DNA from: a virus
Strand: one strand, 5' to 3'
IMG/VR virus record: IMGVR_UViG_3300010391_000188
Location: 1 to 43,386 of that record
DNA: 43,386 bases
Every line of letters begins with the position of its first letter. The stretch's first letter is position 1. The notes beneath the pieces were generated by a model. That model searched no databases. It had not been told where the DNA came from and saw only the letters and a list, made by a program, of their open reading frames with translations. Position numbers and translations under genes: made by a program. Positions 21,263 through 29,005 of this stretch are shown one piece after another.

Positions 21263-23370
21263 TGTTTAAGAAACTCGACAAGGCAAAGAAACATACGCAT
21301 GTTGCGGTAATCAACCCTGACGGGATGAGCGGGGTTTCTTCTCCCGGTCCTGATGGGCATATCCACGACATTGTCATGGGTATGGACATGATGACCGGGG
21401 AACAGGCCGGCCTCAATGTCCTGCCCGTTGAGAACCATACGCATACTCTTTCGGATATTCCACTTGGGACAGAAAATCCGGAAGTCGAAAAGGACGAGGA
21501 CAAGGCAGAAGACGCGATACGCCTGAGAAAAGAAGCTGAAAAATTCGAGGAAGAATCTTTCAAAAAGGCTGTTGAATCGGAAGGTTTCTACGACGGCACG
21601 GATCACTGGACAAAGGCCGCGAGGCGTTCACTCAAGAATGCGAAACGCGCCTGCATTACTGCTAATTATGTGCAACCCCTTGTAGACACTCTTACGGGCT
21701 ACCTTTCCCGCAACCGCCACGATTACAAGTTTTTCCCGAATGAGGGCGGCGACCAGTTTTCAGCAGACATAATGACCGAGACTGTAAAGCTCATTTGCAC
21801 TAATAACGACTTCGAGTTTGCAGAAGTCAGGGTGTTCAAGGATGAGGCGGTAACTGGACGCGGCAACTTCAATATCTACATGGATTTTGACCGTAACCGG
21901 AACGGGGACGGCGAACTCATCATCGAGCATTACCCCTGGCGTGACGTAAGGTTCGGCCCGCATGTCTACCCCGACCTGCGCGACTGCGAATACATGTCCA
22001 AGTCAAAGATGTATTCGCTTGCAGAAGCTAAGAACCTCTGGCCGGACAAGAAGAAGGAACTTTCCGATTGCATATCCCAGGACAACGGGGACGGAACCAT
22101 ATCGGAAGTGAACCGCAACCCGGTTGACCAGTATCGCGAGGAAGGCGAACCGATAACGTCCGCCTCTTCCAGCGATGAGATGGACATTGCCCGCAAACTT
22201 ATCAGAATAACCGAGATATGGCGCAAGGAGCCTATCACGGTGCCGGTGCTCGTATATTCCAATCCAAATGGCGAGGTGGAGGCGTTCAATGCCGAGGATT
22301 GGTCGAAATCAGACCTGGACGCGGCAACGTCTATACCCGGCACAAAACTGGTGCGCCGCAAAATTTACCGTATGCGCGTAACAATGGTTGCGGGCGGCAA
22401 GGTCCTTCTTTCTGACGAGTACCCGGACTTGCCAGAGGTCAATGGGGTCCCTGAATTTGAAGTAGTCCCGGCCTACGCCAAGAAGCAGGGTGACAAGTTT
22501 TGGGGAGTAGTTGAGGCAGTCAAAGATTTATCGCGTGAGATCAATTTCCGGTTCTCCCAGGCCGCCGACATCCTGAAAAACATGATGGCGAAAGGTTGGT
22601 TCTACGACAATCAGACCTTTGAGTCCCCGCAGGAAGAAACCAAATTTAAAGAAAACGCCAACTCCCCCGGCTGGATGTCCAAATTACAGGACGTGAACCA
22701 CAAGCCGGAACAGCCGGAACCCGTACCGTTCCCGACCGAACTCACCAATTATGCCCTTCTTATGACCGACCAGCTTCACAAGGTAGGGAATATCAATCCC
22801 GACCTTATGGGCGCACAGACTAACTCCCGAACAGGAAACGCCATAGCTGAACGTAAGGACGCCGGGCTCATCGGTAATGAGTTCCTATACGACAATCACG
22901 CCTTTGCCAAACGAAAGCTGGCAAAGATGATTATAGCCTATATCCAAAAATACTACACGGCGGACAGGCTTTACCGGATGCTTGCCAACCGCAACGCGCA
23001 GATGTCCAAGTCCATGCAGATAGGCGGACAGGACCTTTCAGAGATTACCCCGCAGAAGTTGCAGGAAGTCTTGGATAACCTGGACCTGACCCTTTACGAC
23101 ATCACCGTGGGCGAGAGCGCGTACAGCCCGACCGCGAGACAGGCGAATCTCAAGCAGTGGACGGATATACAGGCACAGGGCGGCAACGTCCCAATGGAAA
23201 TGCTTATAGATATGTCGGACCTACCGGACAAAGACAAGTACCTAAAGATGCTGGACGACCAACGCAACATGCAGATGCAGGAAGTTAACGCCAAGAACCA
23301 GACAGAGATTGCCAAGACCGAAATAGCGGCCAACGCCAAGCAGACAGAGGCCGCAACAGCGGCACCGTGA
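21262..23370 (+). CDS. P22-type portal protein
   Basis: The 702-residue length is close to the P22 portal. Characteristic stretches include KRACITANYVQPLVDTLTGY, LSRNRHDYKFFPNEGG, DEAVTGRGNFNIYMDFDRN, IIEHYPWRDVRFGPH, VPAYAKKQGDKFWGVVEAVK and the C-terminal coiled helix rich in Gln/Lys/Ala. The first 65 residues carry three H-x-H motifs (11-13, 33-35, 59-61), unusual for the family. The dodecameric ring is the DNA gate and docking site for the gp4-like adaptor. Start overlaps the terminase stop. Confidence 0.88.
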   Translation: MFKKLDKAKKHTHVAVINPDGMSGVSSPGPDGHIHDIVMGMDMMTGEQAGLNVLPVENHTHTLSDIPLGTENPEVEKDEDKAEDAIRLRKEAEKFEEESFKKAVESEGFYDGTDHWTKAARRSLKNAKRACITANYVQPLVDTLTGYLSRNRHDYKFFPNEGGDQFSADIMTETVKLICTNNDFEFAEVRVFKDEAVTGRGNFNIYMDFDRNRNGDGELIIEHYPWRDVRFGPHVYPDLRDCEYMSKSKMYSLAEAKNLWPDKKKELSDCISQDNGDGTISEVNRNPVDQYREEGEPITSASSSDEMDIARKLIRITEIWRKEPITVPVLVYSNPNGEVEAFNAEDWSKSDLDAATSIPGTKLVRRKIYRMRVTMVAGGKVLLSDEYPDLPEVNGVPEFEVVPAYAKKQGDKFWGVVEAVKDLSREINFRFSQAADILKNMMAKGWFYDNQTFESPQEETKFKENANSPGWMSKLQDVNHKPEQPEPVPFPTELTNYALLMTDQLHKVGNINPDLMGAQTNSRTGNAIAERKDAGLIGNEFLYDNHAFAKRKLAKMIIAYIQKYYTADRLYRMLANRNAQMSKSMQIGGQDLSEITPQKLQEVLDNLDLTLYDITVGESAYSPTARQANLKQWTDIQAQGGNVPMEMLIDMSDLPDKDKYLKMLDDQRNMQMQEVNAKNQTEIAKTEIAANAKQTEAATAAP

Positions 23371-23462
23371 CCAGATAACGCCGGTGGATGTTCCATGTGG
23401 AACACGGCACACAATAACGGGGATGGAGGCCACAAACCGCCCCAAATGAAGGGACAAGGAAC
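23371..23462 (+). promoter_or_regulatory. Short gap with a perfect hairpin
   Basis: TGTTCC (23389-23394) and GGAACA (23399-23404) form a 6-bp stem with loop ATGT. No T run follows. It may tune mRNA stability between portal and scaffold genes. Confidence 0.35.
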
Positions 23463-24365
23463 ATGAGTGAAGTAACAGAAGTAACCCCTGGAAGCATGAC
23501 GGACGCCGAACTTGACGCGGCTTTGAGCGCGAGCGAGGAAACAGGGGATGAGACGGTTGTGGTAGAGGGGACAACTGGGACGGAAACCCAGGAAGCCACC
23601 GAAACCGCGACAGAAGCAGGCACGAAAGCCATAGAGACGGAAACAACGGCAGCCCCGGAGGAAAATACCGGGACGGAGCAGCCGGACATAGCCGCCTTGC
23701 GGCAGGAGATGCAGAACAGACTCAGCCAGCAGGAATCTTTTATCCAACAGCTGAAGTCTGAGAACGGAGAATTCCGCAAACTGGCACTCGCACAGGCCGC
23801 GAAGATGCCGCAGGGCATGACTGAGGAACAGTTTAATGCTCTTGTCGCTCAGAAGGGGCTGAAAGAGGCCAATGCCGCCCTGTTGCGCGAGATGATGGAC
23901 GCTGAAAAGCACATAGAAACCATTGCCGTACAAGAACAGGCAGCTTATGAGCAGCAGGTCAAGGAAACAGTAGTCGCCAAAGTGGGCGACCTGGACATAC
24001 TCATGCCGGAAATACTCAAGTTGGCACAGGCGGACGGCCTGATGGAAGAACATGTGGCCGAGATTAAACGAAACCCATACCTGATAAACGCGGGCGTCCT
24101 TATCAACATGGCACAGCGGGCAAAACTGACTGCGGAAAAAGCCAGCCTGACCGCGAAAATCGCCGACCTTACGAAACAACTTGCGGCTAAACCCGCAGAA
24201 GTGGCGGCAAAGATAGACGCCGCCGCCAAAAAGAAACCAAACATGACGGGCGGTTCAGGACAGTCAGCGCAGGCCAAGGGGGTCTCAATACCCTCAGACC
24301 CAAGCGCGATAATGGCTATGTCCGATGCCGACCTTGAAGCTGCACTTAAAGCCGCTGAGGATTAA
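23463..24365 (+). CDS. Capsid scaffolding protein
   Basis: The 300-residue product is acidic and low-complexity at the N-terminus (Thr, Glu, Ala repeats), then a long coiled-coil region (LRQEMQNRLSQQESFIQQLK) and helices rich in Ala, Lys and Glu, with a basic Lys-Ala segment and a short acidic helix at the end. This composition and its position between portal and capsid define phage scaffolds, which guide procapsid assembly and then leave. Confidence 0.8.
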   Translation: MSEVTEVTPGSMTDAELDAALSASEETGDETVVVEGTTGTETQEATETATEAGTKAIETETTAAPEENTGTEQPDIAALRQEMQNRLSQQESFIQQLKSENGEFRKLALAQAAKMPQGMTEEQFNALVAQKGLKEANAALLREMMDAEKHIETIAVQEQAAYEQQVKETVVAKVGDLDILMPEILKLAQADGLMEEHVAEIKRNPYLINAGVLINMAQRAKLTAEKASLTAKIADLTKQLAAKPAEVAAKIDAAAKKKPNMTGGSGQSAQAKGVSIPSDPSAIMAMSDADLEAALKAAED

Positions 24366-24385
24366 GCAGCAATGGAGGATTAAAC

Positions 24386-25393
24386 ATGGCAAGTACAATA
24401 TTTTCAACCAGCGATAATGCGAGGCTTCGCGTATATTCCGAAAGCCTGTACAGACAGGCACTAAAGGAACAATTTTTTAACAGGTTCACGTCGGCTGACG
24501 GCTCCAACCTCGTGCACAGCAAACGCGACCTTGCTGGAAAACTCGGTACAAAAGTAACATTCGGCTATATCAACCAGCTCGACGAGAACAAGGTAATACT
24601 CGGAAGCTCCGGCGACTCGCTGGAAGGCAACGAGGAAGGCATAACCTGGTACACGCAGGACGTGGAGCTTGAACAGTACAGGTTCGCGGTCAAGAACGCA
24701 GGCAAACTGGCCGATAAGCACGCCATGTTCTCAATTACCGGCGAGGCTCAGACGCTTCTCAAGAACAAGGCATCACGCTACATAGACAAGCTCCTATTCG
24801 ACGCGATACAGACTAGCCCAACGGCTGTCATCTACGCTGGTGCGGCCACAACCACCGCCACCTTGACGGCCACAACCAAACTTGACCTGGAAACCATCGA
24901 TAGGGCTACGGCTATTGCCATGACCGGTAACAGCAGGGCCTTTGACCCGCTCAAGCCGGTAGTCGTGGAAGGCAAGGCGTATCTGGTCCTTGTTACTCAC
25001 CCCTACGCCATCTACGACCTCCGAAGGAATGCCGAGTTCCAGCAGGCCATGCGCGAGGCTATGGAGCGTGGCAAGACCAACCCGCTGTTCTCCGGAGCAA
25101 CCGCCGTGTGGAACAACACCATCGTATTCGCACACGAGCGCATCAACAAGTACACCACCGGCGGCGCGGGCGGCGTGACTCCTTACTGCACCGGAACCAT
25201 CATGGGCGCTCAGGCTCTTATGCTGGCCGAAGGCGAGAGCGAGGAGATTGTGCAGGAGACGTTCGACTACAAGGACAAGGTCGGCTACGCATGGGGAGTT
25301 ATAACCAAGGCGACCAAGCCGAAGTTTAACAGCAAGGACCTTGGAAGCATGGGCGTCTACACAACCTTAACCAACCTGGCCGCTGGCACATAA
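24386..25393 (+). CDS. Major capsid protein, N4-gp56 type
   Basis: The 335-residue product matches the N4-gp56/DUF4043 capsid family: NARLRVYSESLYRQALKEQF, the KRDLAGKLGTKVTFGYINQL strand, LEGNEEGITWYTQDVELEQY, then the helix ASRYIDKLLFDAIQ, a variable A domain, VLVTHPYAIYDLR and a conserved end. It forms an HK97-fold shell. Pairing with a P22-type portal is seen in some podoviruses. Confidence 0.88.
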   Translation: MASTIFSTSDNARLRVYSESLYRQALKEQFFNRFTSADGSNLVHSKRDLAGKLGTKVTFGYINQLDENKVILGSSGDSLEGNEEGITWYTQDVELEQYRFAVKNAGKLADKHAMFSITGEAQTLLKNKASRYIDKLLFDAIQTSPTAVIYAGAATTTATLTATTKLDLETIDRATAIAMTGNSRAFDPLKPVVVEGKAYLVLVTHPYAIYDLRRNAEFQQAMREAMERGKTNPLFSGATAVWNNTIVFAHERINKYTTGGAGGVTPYCTGTIMGAQALMLAEGESEEIVQETFDYKDKVGYAWGVITKATKPKFNSKDLGSMGVYTTLTNLAAGT

Positions 25394-25422
25394 TAGCGGA
25401 CAGATAACAGGAGGTACTTCAA

Positions 25423-25842
25423 ATGTCAGTCGATTACACAGCAGCACAGAACGTACATGAGGTAGTCAAGGGGTACAAGGGCTACATAAAGAACAAGGTA
25501 CTCCTTTCCGAACTCACCCCGACCAACTCGGACGTATTGCAGTGCCTCAAGGTCGGCGCAGGGATGCTCGTGACCAACGTCCGCGTGGCGATAGTCACGG
25601 CATCGGGCGGGACCCTGACGGCTACGGCTGGCGACGGCGACGGAGCAAACTCGTGGGATGCGTCCACCAACCTTAACGCAACGGCAGGTACGGTAACGGC
25701 TGGCCTCGCCGGAACGGATACGTATGCCACGGCAGGCAAGCTCTACACCGCAGCAGACACCATCGACCTCACGTTGAGCAACAACACTCCCGGCACTACC
25801 GGCGTGTTCTACATCGAGGCCGAGTACGTCAGGCCGTACTAA
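25423..25842 (+). CDS. Head decoration/stabilising protein candidate
   Basis: The 139-residue product lies right after the capsid gene. It is beta-rich (DVLQCLKVGAGMLVTNVRVA, a Thr/Gly/Ala-rich middle, then TTGVFYIEAEYVRPY). Length, place and composition fit a head decoration protein. No sequence family was recognised with certainty. Confidence 0.6.
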   Translation: MSVDYTAAQNVHEVVKGYKGYIKNKVLLSELTPTNSDVLQCLKVGAGMLVTNVRVAIVTASGGTLTATAGDGDGANSWDASTNLNATAGTVTAGLAGTDTYATAGKLYTAADTIDLTLSNNTPGTTGVFYIEAEYVRPY

Positions 25843-25889
25843 AAATGACGGGGGGTGCAATCCCCCTATCTTTCAAAGCTGGAGGATAA

Positions 25890-26315
25890 ATGAAAAAGAC
25901 GGTATCAACAATCTCGGCCCTTGCACTTACGCTGATGCTGATTTTAGGCATTATGTCGTTTGCAACGGCGGGGACTATAACCCCTGCGGGCGTCAACCAG
26001 GGCGACCTGGTTAATTACCTGACTAATACCGGGACGGCTGTCAATGAGGTTAAATCCGATTATAACTCCACTTTCGGGAGTTATTCGGCCACCCGGATAA
26101 TGGTCAACGATTTGCAGACCAAATACAACGCGACATTCAGGGCATTGTCCACCATCAACCACAAGTTGAACCATTCGGCATCTTTTGATACCTATACAGC
26201 CGTAAAGGTATATATGGGTACAACGGGCGCCGCACGCTCCACGGCCACGGCAGACTCCACCGTTCTGTCCGGGAAACGCATGTCAACTACGGATCTTACT
26301 TTAGTCAACCCTTAA
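25890..26315 (+). CDS. Signal-peptide protein in the head operon
   Basis: The 141-residue product has a clear signal peptide (KKTVSTISALALTLMLILGI, then MSFATA and a cleavage site). The mature part has repeated N-x-T/S and Tyr-rich helical segments (VKSDYNSTFGSYSATRIMVN; LQTKYNATFRALSTINHKLN), where the pattern DYNSTF / KYNATF repeats. It is placed between decoration and adaptor genes. Function unknown. Confidence 0.6.
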   Translation: MKKTVSTISALALTLMLILGIMSFATAGTITPAGVNQGDLVNYLTNTGTAVNEVKSDYNSTFGSYSATRIMVNDLQTKYNATFRALSTINHKLNHSASFDTYTAVKVYMGTTGAARSTATADSTVLSGKRMSTTDLTLVNP

Positions 26316-26357
26316 CGGGCGGGGGGTGGAAACACCCCCTGATTTTCAAGAGGCAAA

Positions 26358-27179
26358 ATGTCATATACCATCTATCGTAACCAGATTTGCAGGGATGCAC
26401 TTGAGAACGTCGGGGCAATCAAGCCCGGCGAGGACCCGACCCCTACGATGATGATGTCGGCGGCCCTTAAAATCAACATGATTGTCCAGGCCTTGCCCGA
26501 CTACTTGCCATGGAAGGTAGAGGAAAAGACAAAGACATTTACCGCGCCAACCGTAAAGCTTGTGAGCGGCCTCAATTACAGGTGTATCAAAAACCATACC
26601 GCGACCGCAACCGACCAGCCGGGGGTAGGTGTGAACTGGACGACGTACTGGACCCAAGACGGCACGGCCGGCACGGCATGGGTTGTTGGCGACGTATGCA
26701 CCACTCCGGGCGAGTTCGACTTGACGAAAGACACCATAGCCATTGAACAGGCATTTATCAGGTTCAACAATGCTGACCGATGGCTAGATATAATCACCCG
26801 CTCGGACTATTCAAATGAACCGCTTAAACATATTGCCGGCGAACCGCTATCATTATGGTTTCAGGCGTTGAACCCGACTCCGAAAGTATATCTATTGCCG
26901 CAACCTGATGTTGCAAACATAGCAAACTATGTCCTGCATTATTTCGAGGTGCAGAGGCCATCTGATATGCCGTATGGAAGCAGCACACCAGATATCCAGC
27001 CTGCCCAACTTAATGCTTTGTCGGACATTTTAACAGCGGCTCTTGCCCCTAAATATGTCCCCGCGACCGATACCATAAGGTTAAATGTTTTTAATGCCAG
27101 GGAACGTGAGGCCAAAAAACTATTCAAGACTGCCATGTTTGAAACAGACACATGTTCACGGGTAACACCCGCATTTTAG
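26358..27179 (+). CDS. gp4-like head-tail adaptor with an inserted carbohydrate-binding-like module
   Basis: The 273-residue product has the P22 gp4 plan: RNQICRDALENVGAIKPGED, helix ALKINMIVQALPDYLPW, then C-terminal PKVYLLPQPDVANIANYVLH and LNALSDILTAALAPKY. P22 gp4 is about 166 residues. Between residues about 70 and 112 there is an extra segment, GLNYRCIKNHTATATDQPGV then WTTYW and WVVGDV, like the chitin-binding (CBM5/12-type) modules of tail fibres. It would plug onto the portal; the insert may face outward. Confidence 0.7.
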   Translation: MSYTIYRNQICRDALENVGAIKPGEDPTPTMMMSAALKINMIVQALPDYLPWKVEEKTKTFTAPTVKLVSGLNYRCIKNHTATATDQPGVGVNWTTYWTQDGTAGTAWVVGDVCTTPGEFDLTKDTIAIEQAFIRFNNADRWLDIITRSDYSNEPLKHIAGEPLSLWFQALNPTPKVYLLPQPDVANIANYVLHYFEVQRPSDMPYGSSTPDIQPAQLNALSDILTAALAPKYVPATDTIRLNVFNAREREAKKLFKTAMFETDTCSRVTPAF

Positions 27180-27191
27180 AAGGGGGCAATA

Positions 27192-27440
27192 GTGGTGAAA
27201 TGCGAAGAACACTCATCCTTACTAAAAGATATGGGCGAGATTAAGGGTTCGTTCGCCGCGCAGAAAGACAGTATTACTAGGATTGAAAATATGGTTACTA
27301 CCATTCACGAGAAAGTGAACAACAGCAACATAAGCAACGCCGAATTCAAAGGCCGGGTGACGGGCGGCGGATCGATGATACTTTCAATCGCGGCTTTAAT
27401 AACTGCCGTAGGTGCATTCCTTGTGATTTTCATAAAATAG
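27192..27440 (+). CDS. Coiled-coil plus C-terminal membrane helix, holin-associated (XhlA-like)
   Basis: The 82-residue product starts at GTG after AGGGGG. A coiled-coil region (MGEIKGSFAAQKDSITRIEN, MVTTIHEKV) leads to a C-terminal hydrophobic helix (SMILSIAALITAVGAFLVIF). XhlA-type lysis proteins have this layout. Three genes later comes the cell-wall hydrolase, so this is the start of the lysis block. Confidence 0.65.
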   Translation: MVKCEEHSSLLKDMGEIKGSFAAQKDSITRIENMVTTIHEKVNNSNISNAEFKGRVTGGGSMILSIAALITAVGAFLVIFIK

Positions 27441-27450
27441 CGAGGTAACT

Positions 27451-27624
27451 ATGGATTGTCGCTCATGCACGCTTGACGACGCTGCAAAGGCAAGGAAGGC
27501 CGCTTTGACGCTCCTTAGAACCCCGGGGCAATTACCCGAAGCGGACAGGGATAAAGCCAGTGCCTGTTGCGATTGCTATTCAAAGAGGATGGCCGAAGAC
27601 GCGACGAAAAGGAAAGGAAATTAG
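27451..27624 (+). CDS. 57-residue Cys-cluster protein
   Basis: ATG follows GCGAGG. The product has CRSC at residues 3-6 and CCDC near residues 39-42, a likely zinc-binding pair, with a basic end. Its stop TAG overlaps the GTG of the hydrolase. Unknown role in the lysis block. Confidence 0.5.
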   Translation: MDCRSCTLDDAAKARKAALTLLRTPGQLPEADRDKASACCDCYSKRMAEDATKRKGN

Positions 27625-28115
27625 TGAACAGCCCTGACGTTTACGACCCCATCATAAAGGCCGCAGTTGCCCGCGTATGGCCGGAGATAGATTGGCGGCT
27701 CATCAAGGCTCAGGTTAAGGCTGAAAGTGCGTTCAATGCCCGTGCCGTGTCCAGGTGCGGAGCTTGCGGGCTTATGCAACTCATGTCTGAGACAGCGGCG
27801 GAAGTCGGTGTAAAGGACGTGTTTAATCCCGTCCAGAATATAGCGGGCGGCGTGAAGTATTTAAAGATGATGTTCGACAGGTTCAAGGATGAAACAGGCG
27901 ATGAGCGGTTTAAGTTCGCCTTGGGCGCGTATAACGCAGGGGCGGGAAGCATCATAAAAGCTCAGGGCTTTGCGGCTGGCAAGGGCATAGCTCCCGACAA
28001 ATGGGAAAGCATAGTAAAGATGCTCCCGGTGATTACCGGGACACACGCGGCGGAGACGATTGGGTACGTTGAAAAGATTTTTAAGTTTTGGAACGAATAC
28101 AAAGGGGGTGAGTAA
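27624..28115 (+). CDS. Endolysin: lytic transglycosylase (SLT, GH23-type)
   Basis: The 163-residue product has the SLT motifs: catalytic Glu34 in VKAESAFNARAVS, GLMQLMSETAAEVGV, the NIAGGVKYLKMMFDRF helix and FALGAYNAGAGSI. It cleaves peptidoglycan with formation of anhydro-muramic ends. GTG 27624, overlapping the previous TAG, is preferred to the ATG at 27567: it has AAAGGAAAGGAA upstream and the family start follows directly. No signal peptide, so it depends on a holin, or acts in the virion. Confidence 0.88.
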   Translation: MNSPDVYDPIIKAAVARVWPEIDWRLIKAQVKAESAFNARAVSRCGACGLMQLMSETAAEVGVKDVFNPVQNIAGGVKYLKMMFDRFKDETGDERFKFALGAYNAGAGSIIKAQGFAAGKGIAPDKWESIVKMLPVITGTHAAETIGYVEKIFKFWNEYKGGE

Positions 28116-28117
28116 AG

Positions 28118-28216
28118 ATGGCTAAAAAGAAAAACACGGCGCCGCCAAAGAAGCCGATGCCGCCGAAAAAGGGCGGAATGATGCCCGGCATGCCGATGAA
28201 AAAGGGCTGTAAATAA
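28118..28216 (+). CDS. 32-residue Lys/Pro/Met-rich peptide
   Basis: ATG follows AAAGGGGGTG. The product is an unusual low-complexity basic peptide (AKKKNTAPPKKPMPPKKGGM, then MPGMPMKKGCK). Peptides of this kind recur in phage late operons and may bind DNA or the head interior. No known function. Confidence 0.5.
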   Translation: MAKKKNTAPPKKPMPPKKGGMMPGMPMKKGCK

Positions 28217-28228
28217 CAAAGGAGAATT

Positions 28229-28519
28229 ATGGACATCATAGGCAACCTGCTCTACTCGATATTACCTGCGGACGTGACGCACAACGTCTGGTTTATTCTG
28301 GCCGTGGTACTTGTTTACGCGATGTTTTCGTGTTTGCAGTCCTTTGTCAAGGATCCGCGTTACGGCTGGCTGGCGAAGTACGACGATCCCATACAGACTA
28401 TTCTCGGAGTACTCGGGATATGGCAAAAGAAGTCGTACTCGTTAATGACACAGGCGGGAAAGGGAGGGCCTACCACAACTCTTTCCGACGGCGGCAAGGC
28501 AATGGGGCCGGACAAATGA
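28229..28519 (+). CDS. Single-pass membrane protein, holin candidate
   Basis: The 96-residue product has a hydrophobic helix at about residues 20-40 (VWFILAVVLVYAMFSCLQSF), an amphipathic follow-up and a polar Gly/Lys tail. Together with 27192-27440 it is the most likely pore-forming lysis protein. It overlaps the next gene by four bases. Confidence 0.55.
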   Translation: MDIIGNLLYSILPADVTHNVWFILAVVLVYAMFSCLQSFVKDPRYGWLAKYDDPIQTILGVLGIWQKKSYSLMTQAGKGGPTTTLSDGGKAMGPDK

Positions 28520-28683
28520 AACTCCCTCCCCTCACCATACCCAAGAAAAAGGACCTGGGCGGCGGGGAGGATATCAGCATCGAGGGAGTTTACAACCCCA
28601 AAGAGAAAAGCGGTTCAATCAGGATATCGGGCCATTTTAAGGACGGCTGGAAATATATCAAGAAACTTTTTAAACGGAGGTAG
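28516..28683 (+). CDS. 55-residue basic protein
   Basis: ATG overlaps the previous stop (ATGA). The sequence IEGVYNPKEKSGSIRISGHF then KDGWKYIKKLFKRR ends in a strongly basic amphipathic helix, which may bind membrane or nucleic acid. A longer frame from 28330 contains this one but is a shadow of the neighbouring gene. Confidence 0.5.
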   Translation: MKLPPLTIPKKKDLGGGEDISIEGVYNPKEKSGSIRISGHFKDGWKYIKKLFKRR

Positions 28684-28687
28684 AGGA

Positions 28688-28921
28688 ATGTTTCAGAAAA
28701 TACTGAATGCTTTTTCGAGCGCATGGCATTTCATTGTAGACCACCACGAGGAAGAGGCCCACATAATCGCAATGGCAGAAACCATCGTCGCACCGTTCAT
28801 AAAGAGCAACAAGGCGAAGGCTGGCCTGCAACTGGGCGAAGAAATAGCAAAGCGGGCAACCGACGCGCTGGCTACCGTGCACGATACCAGTATAACTCCG
28901 CCTGCATCACCAGGACAGTAG
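28688..28921 (+). CDS. Hypothetical protein, 77 residues
   Basis: ATG after CGGAGG. It has His/Glu-rich and hydrophobic helices (HFIVDHHEEEAHIIAMAETI; VAPFIKSNKAKAGLQLGEEI) and a Pro-Ser tail. It could be a structural helical-bundle protein of the lysis or tail region. Not recognised. Confidence 0.45.
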   Translation: MFQKILNAFSSAWHFIVDHHEEEAHIIAMAETIVAPFIKSNKAKAGLQLGEEIAKRATDALATVHDTSITPPASPGQ

Positions 28922-28942
28922 TCCTTTTTCCCTGCCTCCTGA

Positions 28943-28965
28943 GTTGTACGGAAAAATCGTACGAC
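28943..28965 (+). promoter_or_regulatory. Hairpin before the PHP gene
   Basis: GTTGTACG (28943-28950) pairs with CGTACGAC (28958-28965), one G-T pair, loop GAAAAAT. No T run, so not a classic terminator. It may be an RNA-processing or attenuation site between lysis and tail genes. Confidence 0.4.
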
Positions 28966-29005
28966 TGCCAGGGGGCCGGGTGAACGGAGAACCACGGAGG
29001 GTTCA

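Noticed and set aside
23094-24179. 361-residue open frame on the minus strand
   Set aside because: It lies opposite the portal end and scaffold genes. Its Cys/Leu/Phe-rich, irregular composition is that of an antisense shadow, and there is no ribosome site.
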